Under the pieces are notes generated by a model. The model was not told the origin of the DNA and did no database searches. It worked only from the letters and a program-made list of their open reading frames with translations. The position numbers and the translations under genes were made by a program. A stretch of 64,000 nucleotides of DNA from a bacterium D16-50 (lineage in GTDB: Bacteria > Bacillota > Clostridia > Lachnospirales > Lachnospiraceae), in contig RAZA01000004.1 of the NCBI GenBank assembly GCA_003612485.1, positions 124,001 through 188,000 on the forward strand. The letters run 5' to 3'. This document shows, piece by piece, positions 17,358-27,403 of the stretch; the stretch's first letter is position 1; the number at the start of each line of letters is the position of its first letter.

Positions 17358-18416
17358 GTGGAAGATCGGACGGAAAGGAAAAGGATGGTGCATTATGACT
17401 TGCTCCGTATTGCTGCGGCATTCAGCGTGGTGATGCTCCACAGCGCCGCCCAGTTTTGGAATTCGCTGGATATCGCTTCTTTGGAGTGGAGGATTGCGGA
17501 CGGTTATAACGCGCTGTCCCGCTTTGGCGTTCCTATCTTTGTCATGATCAGCGGCGCTATGCTTTTATCCGAGCAGTATAAGCTGGACATAAGAAAGCTC
17601 TATGCTCACAATGTTCTCAGGCTGGCCGTGGCGTATGCCTTTTGGTCTTGTATGTACGGTCTGCTGGACTGTTGGTTTTACGGTTTCTCCCATATGAGCT
17701 GGGGAGATATTTTCAGAGAGATGCTGTACGGAAGATATCATCTATGGTTTTTGCCCATGCTGATTGGGATATATGTGCTTCTGCCCATTTTGCGGGTCTG
17801 GGTGCATAACGCACAGAAAAAAAATCTGCAGTATTTTCTTCTCCTCTTTTTTATATTGAAGATTCTGGTTCAGACTGTGGGTGAAATCTGGTCGTCCAAC
17901 ATGCTGGCGTATGTGCTGAACATGACGCAGATAGAGCTTGCATGCGGATATGTGGGGTATTTTATTTTGGGTTATTATATCGCCCATATAGGGATTACGC
18001 CCAAATATCGAAAAATACTCTACATCGGCGTACTTCCCTCGGCAATTCTGAATGTGGCGTTGGGGTACGGACTGTCGGTTCGGGCTCAGGCGCCTCTGGG
18101 AGGGATCTATGACAGCTTCGGGCTGTTTACCTTCTGCATCGTGTGCGCAGTCTTTGTCTTTTTCACGGAAGTCATGAGCAAAGTGCGGTATTCGGCCAGA
18201 GCAGAGGGGTTTATCAAGGAAATTTCGTTGGGAACCATGGGAGTCTATATGATGCATATAGGCGTGATGGAGATACTGGAGAAGAAGGGAATTCACAGCA
18301 TGATGATTCCCAATGCGGCGGGAATTCCTCTTTGCGCGGCGCTGTGTTTTTTGATCTGTCTGATAGTGGCAGTGTTTCTTAGAAGGCTGCCGTTTATCGG
18401 GAAATACATTCTCTAA
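17358..18416 (+). CDS. Acyltransferase family 3 membrane protein
   Basis: A 352-residue protein with about ten hydrophobic helices. The opening YDLLRIAAAFSVVMLHSAAQF holds the RxxA....V...H pattern of the acyltransferase-3 (OafA/YiaH) family, whose histidine is essential for O-acetyl transfer to sugars. GTG 17358 has GGAGGAG 7 bases upstream. The 135-base gap before it repeats GAGCATGGGCA at about 17273 and 17295. Likely acts on a surface polysaccharide; the substrate cannot be told. Confidence 0.82.
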   Translation: MEDRTERKRMVHYDLLRIAAAFSVVMLHSAAQFWNSLDIASLEWRIADGYNALSRFGVPIFVMISGAMLLSEQYKLDIRKLYAHNVLRLAVAYAFWSCMYGLLDCWFYGFSHMSWGDIFREMLYGRYHLWFLPMLIGIYVLLPILRVWVHNAQKKNLQYFLLLFFILKILVQTVGEIWSSNMLAYVLNMTQIELACGYVGYFILGYYIAHIGITPKYRKILYIGVLPSAILNVALGYGLSVRAQAPLGGIYDSFGLFTFCIVCAVFVFFTEVMSKVRYSARAEGFIKEISLGTMGVYMMHIGVMEILEKKGIHSMMIPNAAGIPLCAALCFLICLIVAVFLRRLPFIGKYIL

Positions 18417-18501
18417 GGGATGTGGGGAAAGGCTCTGGGAGAGCGGAGTCAGAAAGACAAGAGGAACGATATGTTTTTCTCTATAGGAGGGCGTCAGAAA
18501 A

Positions 18502-18792
18502 GTGCAAAACGGTATCAGCGATGAGATGATAGAGTATGTGGGAATTTTGACCAAACTGGAGCTTTCGGAGGAGGAGAAAGAGCAGGCAAGGGAAGATATG
18601 GGCAGGCTGCTGTCCTATATAGACAAGCTGGGGGAGCTGGATACGGAGGGCGTGGAACCCATGTGCCATGTGCTCCCGATACAGAACGTGTTGCGGGAGG
18701 ACGTGATTACAAATGAAGACCAGAGTCGGGAGCTTCTGGGGAATGCTCCCTGCAGGAGAGACAATATGTTTGTGGCTCCCAGAGCCTTCTGA
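18502..18792 (+). CDS. gatC: Asp-tRNA(Asn)/Glu-tRNA(Gln) amidotransferase subunit C
   Basis: A 96-residue protein with the GatC features EYVGILTKLELSEEE near the start, IDKLGELDTEGVEPM in the middle and VLREDV later. GatC stabilises the GatA-GatB complex, wrapping along their interface. GTG 18502 is the only start that keeps the full N-terminal helix; AGGAGGG at 18484-18490 is about 11 bases upstream, longer than ideal. First gene of gatC-gatA-gatB. Confidence 0.9.
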   Translation: MQNGISDEMIEYVGILTKLELSEEEKEQAREDMGRLLSYIDKLGELDTEGVEPMCHVLPIQNVLREDVITNEDQSRELLGNAPCRRDNMFVAPRAF

Positions 18793-18909
18793 GGGGATGG
18801 GAGAAGCAGGGCAGCAGTCTTTCGGGAGCGCAGGGGAAGAGAATGAGCTTTCGGGGAGCAGAATGAGAGAGTGCAGATAAGATAAAGGCGTCTGCAGAAA
18901 AGAGGAGAT

Positions 18910-20349
18910 ATGGAACTATTGTCCCTTTCGGCGGTTCAGCTGGGCAGGGCCATCCGAGAAGGCAGGACCACGGCTGTGGAAGCAATGGAGGCCGTCCTTG
19001 GCCGCATAGAAGAAAAGGAAGAGTGGCTCAACTGCTATATCACGTTGGATAAAGAGGGAGCCAGAAGGAGAGCGCAGGAGACACAGAAAAGAATAGAGGC
19101 AGGAGAACTGCGGGGGCCTTTGGCGGGAGTGCCTATGGCAGTCAAGGATAATCTTTGTACCAGAGGGATGCGAACCACCTGCGGTTCCCGAATGCTGGAA
19201 ACATTTGTGCCTGCGTATTCAGCAGATGCAGTGATGGGACTGGAGAGGGCAGGGGCAGTTCTGGTAGGGAAGACCAATATGGACGAGTTCGCCATGGGAT
19301 CTACCACGGAAAACTCCTTTTACGGTCCTACCCGCAATCCATGGAATACCGATCATGTGCCGGGGGGATCTTCCGGAGGTTCTGCAGCTGCCGTGGCAGC
19401 GAGGGAATGCTTCTTCGCTCTTGGATCCGATACAGGGGGGTCTGTCCGACAGCCGGCGGCTCACTGTGGTGTGGTGGGAATGAAACCTACCTATGGGACA
19501 GTGTCCCGATATGGGCTGGTGGCCTATGCTTCCTCCATGGACCAGATCGGTCCCCTATGCGGGAATGTGGAGGACTGCGGGGCTGTGCTGGAGGCAATCG
19601 CCGGAATCGTCCCTGAATCCGATTCTACCTATGTCCATAGAAAGGACAGTTTTCAGGGCGCATTGAAAAGGGATGTAAGAGGCCTGCGGATTGGTCTGCC
19701 CAAGGATTATTTTGGAGAGGGGCTGGACGAAGAGGTACGAAATGCCCTGCTGAAGGCAGCGAGGCTTCTGGAGGCAGAAGGCGCAGAGGTAGATGAATTT
19801 GATTTGGGGCTTTCGGACTATGCCCTGCCTGCCTATTACACCATTGCGGCGGCAGAGGCGAGCTCAAATCTGGAGCGCTTCGACGGAATCAAATATGGTT
19901 ATCGTGCCGGGAATGCGGAAGATGATCTGCATCGTATGTATAAAAGGACTCGTTCCGAGGGCTTCGGGAAAGAAGTGAAGCGACGTATCATGCTGGGGGG
20001 ATTCGTCCTGAGTTCAGGTTATTACGATGCCTATTATCAGAAGGCCCTGAAGGCGAAGGCCCTGATCAAGGGGGCATTTGACAAGGCTTTTTTTGGTTAT
20101 GACTGTATTCTGGGGCCGGTGGCGCCTTGTACTGCGCCTAAGTTGGGGGAAAGTCTGCCGGATCCTCTGAAAATGTATCTGGGAGACGTCTATACAGTGG
20201 CGGCGAATTTAGCCGGGCTTCCTGCCATCAGCCTTCCCTGCGGCATGAGCCGGGCGGGCCTTCCCATAGGGATGCAGCTTGTCGCAGATTGCTTTCAGGA
20301 AAGGAAGCTTCTGCAGATTGCATATACCTATGAACAGTGCAGGGGATAG
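18910..20349 (+). CDS. gatA: Asp-tRNA(Asn)/Glu-tRNA(Gln) amidotransferase subunit A
   Basis: A 479-residue amidase that releases ammonia from glutamine for the GatB active site. The Ser-cisSer-Lys triad is visible: Lys in PMAVKDNLCTRG (about residue 77), cis-Ser and Ser in VPGGSSGGSAAAVAA and LGSDTGGSVRQPAA. The length is normal. It starts 117 bases after gatC, with AGAGGAG a few bases upstream of the ATG. Confidence 0.96.
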   Translation: MELLSLSAVQLGRAIREGRTTAVEAMEAVLGRIEEKEEWLNCYITLDKEGARRRAQETQKRIEAGELRGPLAGVPMAVKDNLCTRGMRTTCGSRMLETFVPAYSADAVMGLERAGAVLVGKTNMDEFAMGSTTENSFYGPTRNPWNTDHVPGGSSGGSAAAVAARECFFALGSDTGGSVRQPAAHCGVVGMKPTYGTVSRYGLVAYASSMDQIGPLCGNVEDCGAVLEAIAGIVPESDSTYVHRKDSFQGALKRDVRGLRIGLPKDYFGEGLDEEVRNALLKAARLLEAEGAEVDEFDLGLSDYALPAYYTIAAAEASSNLERFDGIKYGYRAGNAEDDLHRMYKRTRSEGFGKEVKRRIMLGGFVLSSGYYDAYYQKALKAKALIKGAFDKAFFGYDCILGPVAPCTAPKLGESLPDPLKMYLGDVYTVAANLAGLPAISLPCGMSRAGLPIGMQLVADCFQERKLLQIAYTYEQCRG

Positions 20350-20583
20350 GCGTGGGTATCGGCACTTCGGAGTGCAATAGGGAATCCGAAGTAGTCTGGG
20401 GATAAGATAGCGGACAAGACAGCATACATACAAAGGAAAGGCTCTACTATATGGGGGAAAGGCTCCTTTCATATGTGAGTTGAGCAAAGTTGGTGATGTG
20501 CCGATTGGGACTGTGTTCACAGACATGGCTCCCTTCGTGTGTGGGCGGAGCTAAGTTGAGAGTAGGACAAGGAGGCGGGATGC

Positions 20584-22089
20584 ATGGCAGAGAAATATGA
20601 GACGGTGATCGGGCTGGAGGTGCATGTGGAGCTGGCCACTAAAACCAAGATATTCTGCGGTTGTTCCACGGCCTTTGGGGACAGTCCCAATTCCCACACC
20701 TGCCCTATTTGTCTGGGAATGCCGGGAACACTTCCCATGCTAAACGGCAGGGTGCTGGAATATGCGGTGGCTGCGGGAATCGCCATGAACTGCGATATTT
20801 CACGTTTTTGCAGGTTTGACAGAAAGAATTACTTTTATCCCGACAATCCTCAGAACTATCAAATATCCCAGCTGTACCTCCCCATATGCCGAGACGGCTG
20901 GGTGGAGATTGAGTTTAATGAGGATCCGGCTCAGGGGGTGGAAAAGCTTTCTCCGTCGATGAAGAATCCTTCTCTGAGGACGAAGAAGGTGGGGATCCAT
21001 GAAATACATATGGAGGAGGATGCAGGGAAGCTGGTCCATGACGATGGGGGAGATTATACTCTGATCGATTATAATCGGGCAGGAGTCCCTCTGATTGAGA
21101 TCGTGTCCGAACCGGATATGAGAACGGCTCAGGAGGTCATCGCATATCTGGAAAAGCTGCGCCGTATTCTTCAATATCTTGGGGTCAGCGATTGCAAGCT
21201 TCAGGAAGGTTCCATGAGGGTGGACGTGAATCTGTCCCTTCGGAAGGAAGGGACGAAGGAGCTGGGAATCCGCACGGAAATGAAGAATCTGGGATCCTTC
21301 CATGCCATTTCCAGAGCCATAGAAAGCGAGAGGCAGCGCCAGCAGGCGCTGCTTGAGTCCGGGCGCGAAGTGGTGCAGGAGACGAGGCGCTGGGATGAGG
21401 GAAAGGAGACATCCTATGCCATGCGCTCCAAGGAAAATGCCAGAGACTACCGCTATTTTCCTGATCCGGATCTGGCGCCTATCTGTATCAGTCATGGGTT
21501 TTGGGAGAAAATCCGGGCGGCGCAGCCGGAGTTTTGCTGGGAGAAGAGGAAGCGGTATAAGGCGGAATATGATATCCCGGAATATGATATCGACATCATA
21601 ACGGATTCCAGACAAATGGCAGAGCTGTTTGAAGCCACGGTGGCATTGGGGAGTCAGCCCAAAAAGGTGTCCAATTGGCTGATGGGGGAGACGCTGCGGC
21701 TTCTGAGGGAAAGAAATCTGGATCCGTCGGATATCCGGTTTACGCCGGAAAATCTGGCCAAGCTGATTGCGCTGACCGAGAGCAGAACCATCAATTCCAC
21801 CGTGGCCAAGGAAGTATTCGAGATCATGTTTACCGAAAATGCGGATCCTGAGATGTATGTAAAAGAACAAAGACTGGCCATGGTGGCAGACGAAGAAACC
21901 CTGCGCAGGACAGCGGAGAAGGTGATTAGGGAAAACCCCAAGTCCGTGCAGGATTATATCCGTGGAAAGGATAGGGCATTGGGATACTTGGTGGGACAGA
22001 CCATGATTGCCTGCGGGGGGAAAGCGGATCCCGTGGGGGCCAGCCGGCTGCTGAAGGAACTACTGCAGCAGGAAGTCAATGAAGCTTAA
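20584..22089 (+). CDS. gatB: Asp-tRNA(Asn)/Glu-tRNA(Gln) amidotransferase subunit B
   Basis: A 501-residue kinase-amidotransferase subunit. The N-terminus ETVIGLEVHVELATKTKIFC and the CGCSTAFGD...CPICLGMPG block (zinc cysteines) are typical; the C-terminal YqeY/tail domain has VQDYIRGKDRALGYLVGQ. GatB phosphorylates and amidates Glu-tRNA(Gln) or Asp-tRNA(Asn). The 234 bases before it hold no recognisable signal except AAGGAGG just upstream. Its last 30 bases overlap the convergent membrane protein gene. Confidence 0.96.
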   Translation: MAEKYETVIGLEVHVELATKTKIFCGCSTAFGDSPNSHTCPICLGMPGTLPMLNGRVLEYAVAAGIAMNCDISRFCRFDRKNYFYPDNPQNYQISQLYLPICRDGWVEIEFNEDPAQGVEKLSPSMKNPSLRTKKVGIHEIHMEEDAGKLVHDDGGDYTLIDYNRAGVPLIEIVSEPDMRTAQEVIAYLEKLRRILQYLGVSDCKLQEGSMRVDVNLSLRKEGTKELGIRTEMKNLGSFHAISRAIESERQRQQALLESGREVVQETRRWDEGKETSYAMRSKENARDYRYFPDPDLAPICISHGFWEKIRAAQPEFCWEKRKRYKAEYDIPEYDIDIITDSRQMAELFEATVALGSQPKKVSNWLMGETLRLLRERNLDPSDIRFTPENLAKLIALTESRTINSTVAKEVFEIMFTENADPEMYVKEQRLAMVADEETLRRTAEKVIRENPKSVQDYIRGKDRALGYLVGQTMIACGGKADPVGASRLLKELLQQEVNEA

Positions 22090-22815
22090 GGCGGTTTCGG
22101 GCCGTTTGGAATTGGCAACCACACCCACAACCAGTTCTTCGCTGGCATAATAATAGCTCTCTCTCAAAGAGGAGGAGTCCTTCAGATAGATGCCGATGGG
22201 GATGGGGGACGTCATGGAGGCGGGATCAGTAGGATCCGGGAAAACTGGCGCATAATCAAGGTCTAAAGCATCCTGAGCAGCCTTCAGCTCATCCGCGATG
22301 GTCTGGTCAATATAATAGAAATAAGGCTCATATGCCGCGATCTGTTCCGGTGAAAGCAGGGTTCTCAGATCCAGAAAGAATGAATTGTAGGCATACAGCT
22401 CCAATACGTCCGGGGCTGTGACAAAGACATCCACTTCCCCTGAGGCGATATAGACCATGAGCTTTTCCTTGGAAGCCATGGATTCGCGATCATAACTGTA
22501 GGCATCGTCGGAGCTGATGCGCACCGTAGTGTCAAACAGAATCTCGTTTTTCTCCAGATCAAGGGAGGCGTATTCTGCAAAGGACTGTTTGTATTCCTCA
22601 GAGGACTCTAGTTCAAGACCATTGATCATGGCGGCATAGAGTGCGGTGTCCTTCTGGTTCAGGATCTGAACTGCCAATGAGATGATGAACGCTATGGCGG
22701 CCACTGCTATAATGGCGTGCCACTTATAGTAATCCATAAAATATGAAAATTTTTCTTTCAGAGTTCCGTGCTTCAGCGCTTCCCGTTCTTCTTTGAATTC
22801 ATCCATTACCGGCAT
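22060..22815 (-). CDS. Single-pass membrane protein with solute-binding-like extracellular part
   Basis: A 251-residue protein with a cytosolic N-terminus (MPVMDEFKEEREALKHG), one helix at about 32-52 (WHAIIAVAAIAFIISLAVQIL) and a long extracellular domain. That domain contains MVYIASGEVDVFVTAPDVLE and LDLRTLLSPEQIAAYE, reminiscent of periplasmic binding proteins that report on a sampled ligand, but no family can be named. ATG 22815 follows AGGTGG with 6 bases spacing. It has its own strong promoter and its 3' end overlaps gatB tail to tail by 30 bases. Confidence 0.6.
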   Translation of the reverse strand: MPVMDEFKEEREALKHGTLKEKFSYFMDYYKWHAIIAVAAIAFIISLAVQILNQKDTALYAAMINGLELESSEEYKQSFAEYASLDLEKNEILFDTTVRISSDDAYSYDRESMASKEKLMVYIASGEVDVFVTAPDVLELYAYNSFFLDLRTLLSPEQIAAYEPYFYYIDQTIADELKAAQDALDLDYAPVFPDPTDPASMTSPIPIGIYLKDSSSLRESYYYASEELVVGVVANSKRPETALSFIDFLLQ

Positions 22816-22937
22816 GATTGTCCACCTTTCTGATATGTGTATTTTCTATGCATATTTTCCATGCAGAGTTTCTCCTGATAAAAAGTTTTGCCTTGGTTTT
22901 CCGGAGGGCTGCTGGAGGGCAGATACCTTTCCTTATT

Positions 22938-22966
22938 ATCATACGGGTTTGGCAAAACGCTGTCAA
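22938..22966 (-). promoter_or_regulatory. Sigma-A promoter for the minus-strand membrane protein
   Basis: Read on the minus strand: TTGACA (22966-22961), a 17-base spacer, TATGAT (22943-22938). It lies 122 bases before the start codon of the 22060-22815 gene. Confidence 0.75.
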
Positions 22967-23027
22967 TGAATCGAGTATAATCTGATTCTAAAAAAATGAT
23001 AAAAAGATGGGGATTTTTGAAAGCAAC

Positions 23028-23056
23028 TTGAAAGTTGGAGGAAATTAAGGTATTAT
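23028..23056 (+). promoter_or_regulatory. Sigma-A promoter for the 23103 gene
   Basis: TTGAAA at 23028-23033, a 17-base spacer, TATTAT at 23051-23056, 46 bases before ATG 23103. Confidence 0.65.
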
Positions 23057-23102
23057 GAATACAGTATCTCTATAAATCTAAGATAAAGGAAAGGTATGTA
23101 AG

Positions 23103-23609
23103 ATGAGCGACACTTATGTGGAATGTTTGGTAAAGGCAAAGACATCTTTCTTTGGGAAATTGTTCAAGACCCTTCTGATTATGCTGGCGGTCATATTTGT
23201 GCTGGCGATGTTTCTCCTTCCCCCTATTATGATGTTTTTGTTTCTGGGCGCAGTCATCGCTGGGGTGGGCGCTTATTTTGTGAATATGTTCACAGATCTG
23301 GAGTACGAGTATCTCTATTTGGACAGAGAGCTGGTGGTTGACAAGGTCATGGCAAAATCCAAGAGAAAACGCATCGCCACGTATCAGCTGGACAGAATTG
23401 AGATTCTGGCTCCTTTCAGAAGCTATCATCTTGACAATTATAAGAATAGGAATGTGAAGGTCAAGGACTATAGCATCGGAGAGGTGCTCCAGCCGGACAA
23501 GCGTTATGCAATGTTTTATGAAGGCGGGGAGAAGATCATACTCAGCCCTTCGGAAGAGCTGATCAAGGCCATGAAGAATACCGCTCCCAGAAAGATTTTT
23601 TCCGATTAG
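23103..23609 (+). CDS. Small two-helix membrane protein (DUF6106-like)
   Basis: A 168-residue protein with a short basic N-terminus, two hydrophobic helices (about 24-38 and 42-58) and a cytosolic domain rich in Lys and Tyr (YEYLYLDRELVVDKVMAKSK). It looks like the lineage-specific DUF6106 proteins of Lachnospiraceae; the label is from memory. The pleckstrin-like strand pattern after the helices resembles bacterial PH domains. Its own promoter lies just upstream. Function unknown. Confidence 0.6.
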   Translation: MSDTYVECLVKAKTSFFGKLFKTLLIMLAVIFVLAMFLLPPIMMFLFLGAVIAGVGAYFVNMFTDLEYEYLYLDRELVVDKVMAKSKRKRIATYQLDRIEILAPFRSYHLDNYKNRNVKVKDYSIGEVLQPDKRYAMFYEGGEKIILSPSEELIKAMKNTAPRKIFSD

Positions 23610-23653
23610 GCGCTAGGCAGGCCGAATGGAGCGGATCCTGACGAAAATTTTGT

Positions 23654-23682
23654 TTGACTTTTGGGAAAATCTCTGATAAACT
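23654..23682 (+). promoter_or_regulatory. Candidate sigma-A promoter for guaB
   Basis: TTGACT at 23654-23659, a 17-base spacer, TAAACT at 23677-23682, 51 bases before ATG 23734. Confidence 0.6.
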
Positions 23683-23730
23683 CATGAGAATTAATCTATT
23701 TCACATAATTGAATACACGCAGGAGGATGA

Positions 23731-25188
<1,458 letters not shown>

Positions 25189-25270
25189 TGAGAAATCTTG
25201 TTGCCTTGTTGCGGTGGGGAAGGTGAGAAAAAGAGAGACGGTCTGCAGAAAATGATTTGACAGTCTGAAA

Positions 25271-25304
25271 GCCGCAGTCTTTAAGAGACTGCGGCTTGTT
25301 TTAT
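25271..25304 (+). terminator. Intrinsic terminator after guaB
   Basis: Perfect 10-bp stem GCCGCAGTCT / AGACTGCGGC (25271-25280, 25286-25295) with a 5-base loop, followed by TTGTTTTAT. Confidence 0.88.
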
Positions 25305-25329
25305 ATTTGGGGGCAGGAAATGTAAGACA

Positions 25330-25360
25330 TAAAAAGCCGGAACCCTCAGGAGGTTCCGGC
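25330..25360 (-). terminator. Intrinsic terminator after the flagellin gene
   Basis: 9-bp stem GCCGGAACC / GGTTCCGGC (25336-25344, 25352-25360) with a 7-base loop. Read on the minus strand it is followed by a T-run (complement of AAAAA at 25331-25335), 14 bases beyond the flagellin stop. Confidence 0.85.
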
Positions 25361-25373
25361 CTTGAAGAATATT

Positions 25374-26135
25374 CTACTGGAACAGCTTCAGCACGATGGA
25401 ATCCTGATTCATTTGCTTCTTCAACATCAGGTTTCTATATTCACTGAGCAGATCTTCTTTCTTTTTCTCGGAAATTGCTTTGGGCATATCCAAATCTTCT
25501 ATCCGGCTCCGGGAGCTTACCTGCTCCAGATGGGCGGCCGAATTATAATTGACGGTATGCTCCAGACGATTGGTGGATGCTCCCAGACTGCCCCTCTGTC
25601 TGGAGACCTTATTGATGGCGTCGTCAATGGTGTCCAGATTAAAGTCCTTGGTTACGTCAAAATCCGCGATTCCCAGAGCTTCCAGCGTGGCATTTGCCAT
25701 GCCGATCTTCATGCCGCTTCCGTCGGGATTGGTGGCGAGGTGCATATCTGCCATGCTGCCGTCCAGAAGCTTCTGCTCGTTCAGGGAAGTGGTCTTGGCC
25801 ATGGACTGAATGCCCTCCTTCAGCTGGTCGATTTCCTGCTGATAGTAGGCCTTGTCAGAAGAGGAGGAAAGACCTCCCATGGACCTGAGAGCCAGATCCC
25901 GCATTCTCTGCAGGTAGTCCATCACGCCGTTCAAAGCACCGTCTGCCACGTTGAGGACACCGATGCCCTCCTGAGCATTCTGACCGCCTACACGGAGTCC
26001 GTTTTCTTCTTTCTGCATCTTCTGGCCTATGGCCAGTCCTGCCGCATCATCCGCCGCCTTATTGATTCTTTTGCCGCTGGATATTTGCGAATATGTTTTG
26101 TAGATTCCATTATTTGACGATACACTGTTTATCAT
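25374..26135 (-). CDS. Divergent short flagellin
   Basis: A 253-residue flagellin-type protein. The N-terminal D0/D1 helix is recognisable: KTYSQISSGKRINKAADDAAG then LAIGQKMQ, and the GIGVLNVADGALN segment with LQRMRDLALRS. The C-terminal helix has RGSLGASTNRLEHTVNY and SRIEDLDMPKAISE. The first residues (MINSVSSNNGIYKTYSQ) and the last (LKKQMNQDSIVLKLFQ) differ from the usual N-INHN and C-LLQ patterns, and there is no variable D2/D3. No other flagellar gene is in the window. AAAGGAGGTG is 5 bases from the ATG. It may be a filament subunit of a distant flagellar locus or a repurposed secreted flagellin. Confidence 0.85.
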   Translation of the reverse strand: MINSVSSNNGIYKTYSQISSGKRINKAADDAAGLAIGQKMQKEENGLRVGGQNAQEGIGVLNVADGALNGVMDYLQRMRDLALRSMGGLSSSSDKAYYQQEIDQLKEGIQSMAKTTSLNEQKLLDGSMADMHLATNPDGSGMKIGMANATLEALGIADFDVTKDFNLDTIDDAINKVSRQRGSLGASTNRLEHTVNYNSAAHLEQVSSRSRIEDLDMPKAISEKKKEDLLSEYRNLMLKKQMNQDSIVLKLFQ

Positions 26136-26184
26136 AATGGCACCTCCTTTAAAATGGATAGCGCATTGCCGCTTAGATACCTAT

Positions 26185-26213
26185 ATTATATAATGATCTG
26201 GAAGATATTTCAA
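26185..26213 (-). promoter_or_regulatory. Sigma-A promoter for the flagellin gene
   Basis: On the minus strand: TTGAAA (26213-26208), a 17-base spacer, TATAAT (26190-26185), about 50 bases before the ATG. This is a housekeeping type promoter; I see no sigma-D/sigma-28 site (TAAA-N15-GCCGATAA) upstream. Confidence 0.8.
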
Positions 26214-26442
26214 TTCTTTCACAGAATTTTTATAATTTAAATTATTTGGCTTTAGATTTTTATGGCTTTAAATTTTATGAAATGGCGGTAGATTGGTGAA
26301 ATTCATGGCTTCATCAGGGCCGCGGCTCTCTGCAGTCTATACTGGAATCGCTGCAGAGGTACACGAAAAAATGTGTATTGACAGTGACGCGGTATCGTGC
26401 TTTATAATTCACAGCAAATGCAGTCATTCGGGGAAATTTGAC

Positions 26443-26471
26443 TTGCAAATTATCACAGAAGCGTGTATGAT
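26443..26471 (+). promoter_or_regulatory. Promoter of the ZTP-controlled purine operon
   Basis: TTGCAA at 26443-26448, a 17-base spacer, TATGAT at 26466-26471. Transcription would begin near 26478, a few bases before the riboswitch P1 helix. Confidence 0.72.
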
Positions 26472-26482
26472 GAAAAACAGAA

Positions 26483-26550
26483 GCTGCATGACTGGCGGAA
26501 ATGGGATAACCCATGGGGAGTGCAGCAATTTAAGCCGACCGCCTGGGCAT
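26483..26550 (+). ncRNA. ZTP riboswitch (pfl motif)
   Basis: P1 is GCTGCA (26483-26488) paired with TGCAGC (26521-26526). Inside are the conserved TGACTGGCGG and the ATGGG-ATAA-CCCAT hairpin with GGGGAG, then a linker and the highly conserved 3' part CCGCCTGGGCA (26540-26550). This matches the pfl/ZTP consensus, which senses ZTP/ZMP, the intermediates that pile up when 10-formyl-THF is short. The genes behind it are an IMP cyclohydrolase and an AICAR transformylase, exactly the step whose substrate is ZMP. Confidence 0.93.
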
Positions 26551-26586
26551 CGTTAGCTTTGCAGTGTCCGGATGGGCGGTTTTTCT
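26538..26586 (+). terminator. Expression-platform terminator of the ZTP riboswitch
   Basis: ACCGCC at 26538-26543 pairs with GGCGGT at 26575-26580, followed by TTTTC. The 5' arm overlaps the conserved CCGCCTGGGCA of the aptamer, so ligand binding would block the hairpin and switch the operon on. Confidence 0.85.
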
Positions 26587-26692
26587 ATTGTTTGCGAAGG
26601 CATGTCCCGCAGCTCAAAAGCTTATCCGGAAATGGGCGCTGAAGCGTGATGTTTTGAAGATGCAGGACAGAATTGGGATTAGGAGGAAAATT

Positions 26693-27403
26693 ATGCTGAA
26701 ACTGGATCAGGAACTGAAGAACAATGAGTACCCGGGAAGAGGGATTGTCATCGGGCGCTCCCCTGACGGAAAGTATGCCGTGATGGCTTACTTCATTATG
26801 GGAAGAAGCACAAACAGCCGCAATCGTATTTTTGCAGAGGAGGGGGAGGGCATACGGACGCAGGCCTTCGATCCTTCCAAGCTGGAGGATCCCAGCCTTG
26901 TGATTTATGCGCCTGTGAGGGTGCTGGGAAGCCGTACCATAGTTACTAACGGCGACCAGACGGACACGGTCTATGAGGGGCTGACGGAGGGGCTGTCTTT
27001 TGAGCAGGCGCTCAGGAGCCGGGAGTTCGAGCCGGACGCTCCCAATTACACACCCAGAATATCAGGGCTGATGCATATTGAGGACGGAAAATATGACTTT
27101 GCCATGTCAATCCTGAAAAGCAACGGCGGAGATCCCTCCTGCTGTAACCGGTATACCTTTGCCTACGACAATCCTATCGCCGGGGAGGGACGCTTTCTTC
27201 ACACTTATATGCATGACGGAAATCCGCTTCCCAGCTTTGAGGGAGAGCCCAAGAAGGTTGCCATAGAGGGAGACTTGGACAGCTTTGCCCATATGTTGTG
27301 GGAGAATCTGAATCAGGACAACAAGGTTTCTCTGTTTGTCAGGTTCATTGAGATTGCTACGGGGAAGTACGAGACACGCATTTTAAATAAGAATATTTCG
27401 TAG
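26693..27403 (+). CDS. purO: IMP cyclohydrolase, PurO-like
   Basis: A 236-residue protein of the IMP_cyclohyd family, the archaeal-type enzyme that closes the ring of FAICAR to give IMP. Visible blocks are YPGRGIVIGRSPDGKYAVM (N-terminal nucleophile-like fold), GRSTNSRNRIF and DNPIAGEGRFLHTYMHDGNP. ATG 26693 follows AGGAGG with 6 bases spacing; an open frame back to 26564 is part of the leader. It is the first gene behind the ZTP riboswitch and is paired with a transformylase that lacks its own cyclohydrolase domain, so the two together replace bifunctional PurH. Confidence 0.88.
   Translation: MLKLDQELKNNEYPGRGIVIGRSPDGKYAVMAYFIMGRSTNSRNRIFAEEGEGIRTQAFDPSKLEDPSLVIYAPVRVLGSRTIVTNGDQTDTVYEGLTEGLSFEQALRSREFEPDAPNYTPRISGLMHIEDGKYDFAMSILKSNGGDPSCCNRYTFAYDNPIAGEGRFLHTYMHDGNPLPSFEGEPKKVAIEGDLDSFAHMLWENLNQDNKVSLFVRFIEIATGKYETRILNKNIS

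Noticed and set aside
20800..21870. Minus-strand open frame opposite gatB
   Set aside because: Antisense of a clearly conserved gene with no start signal.
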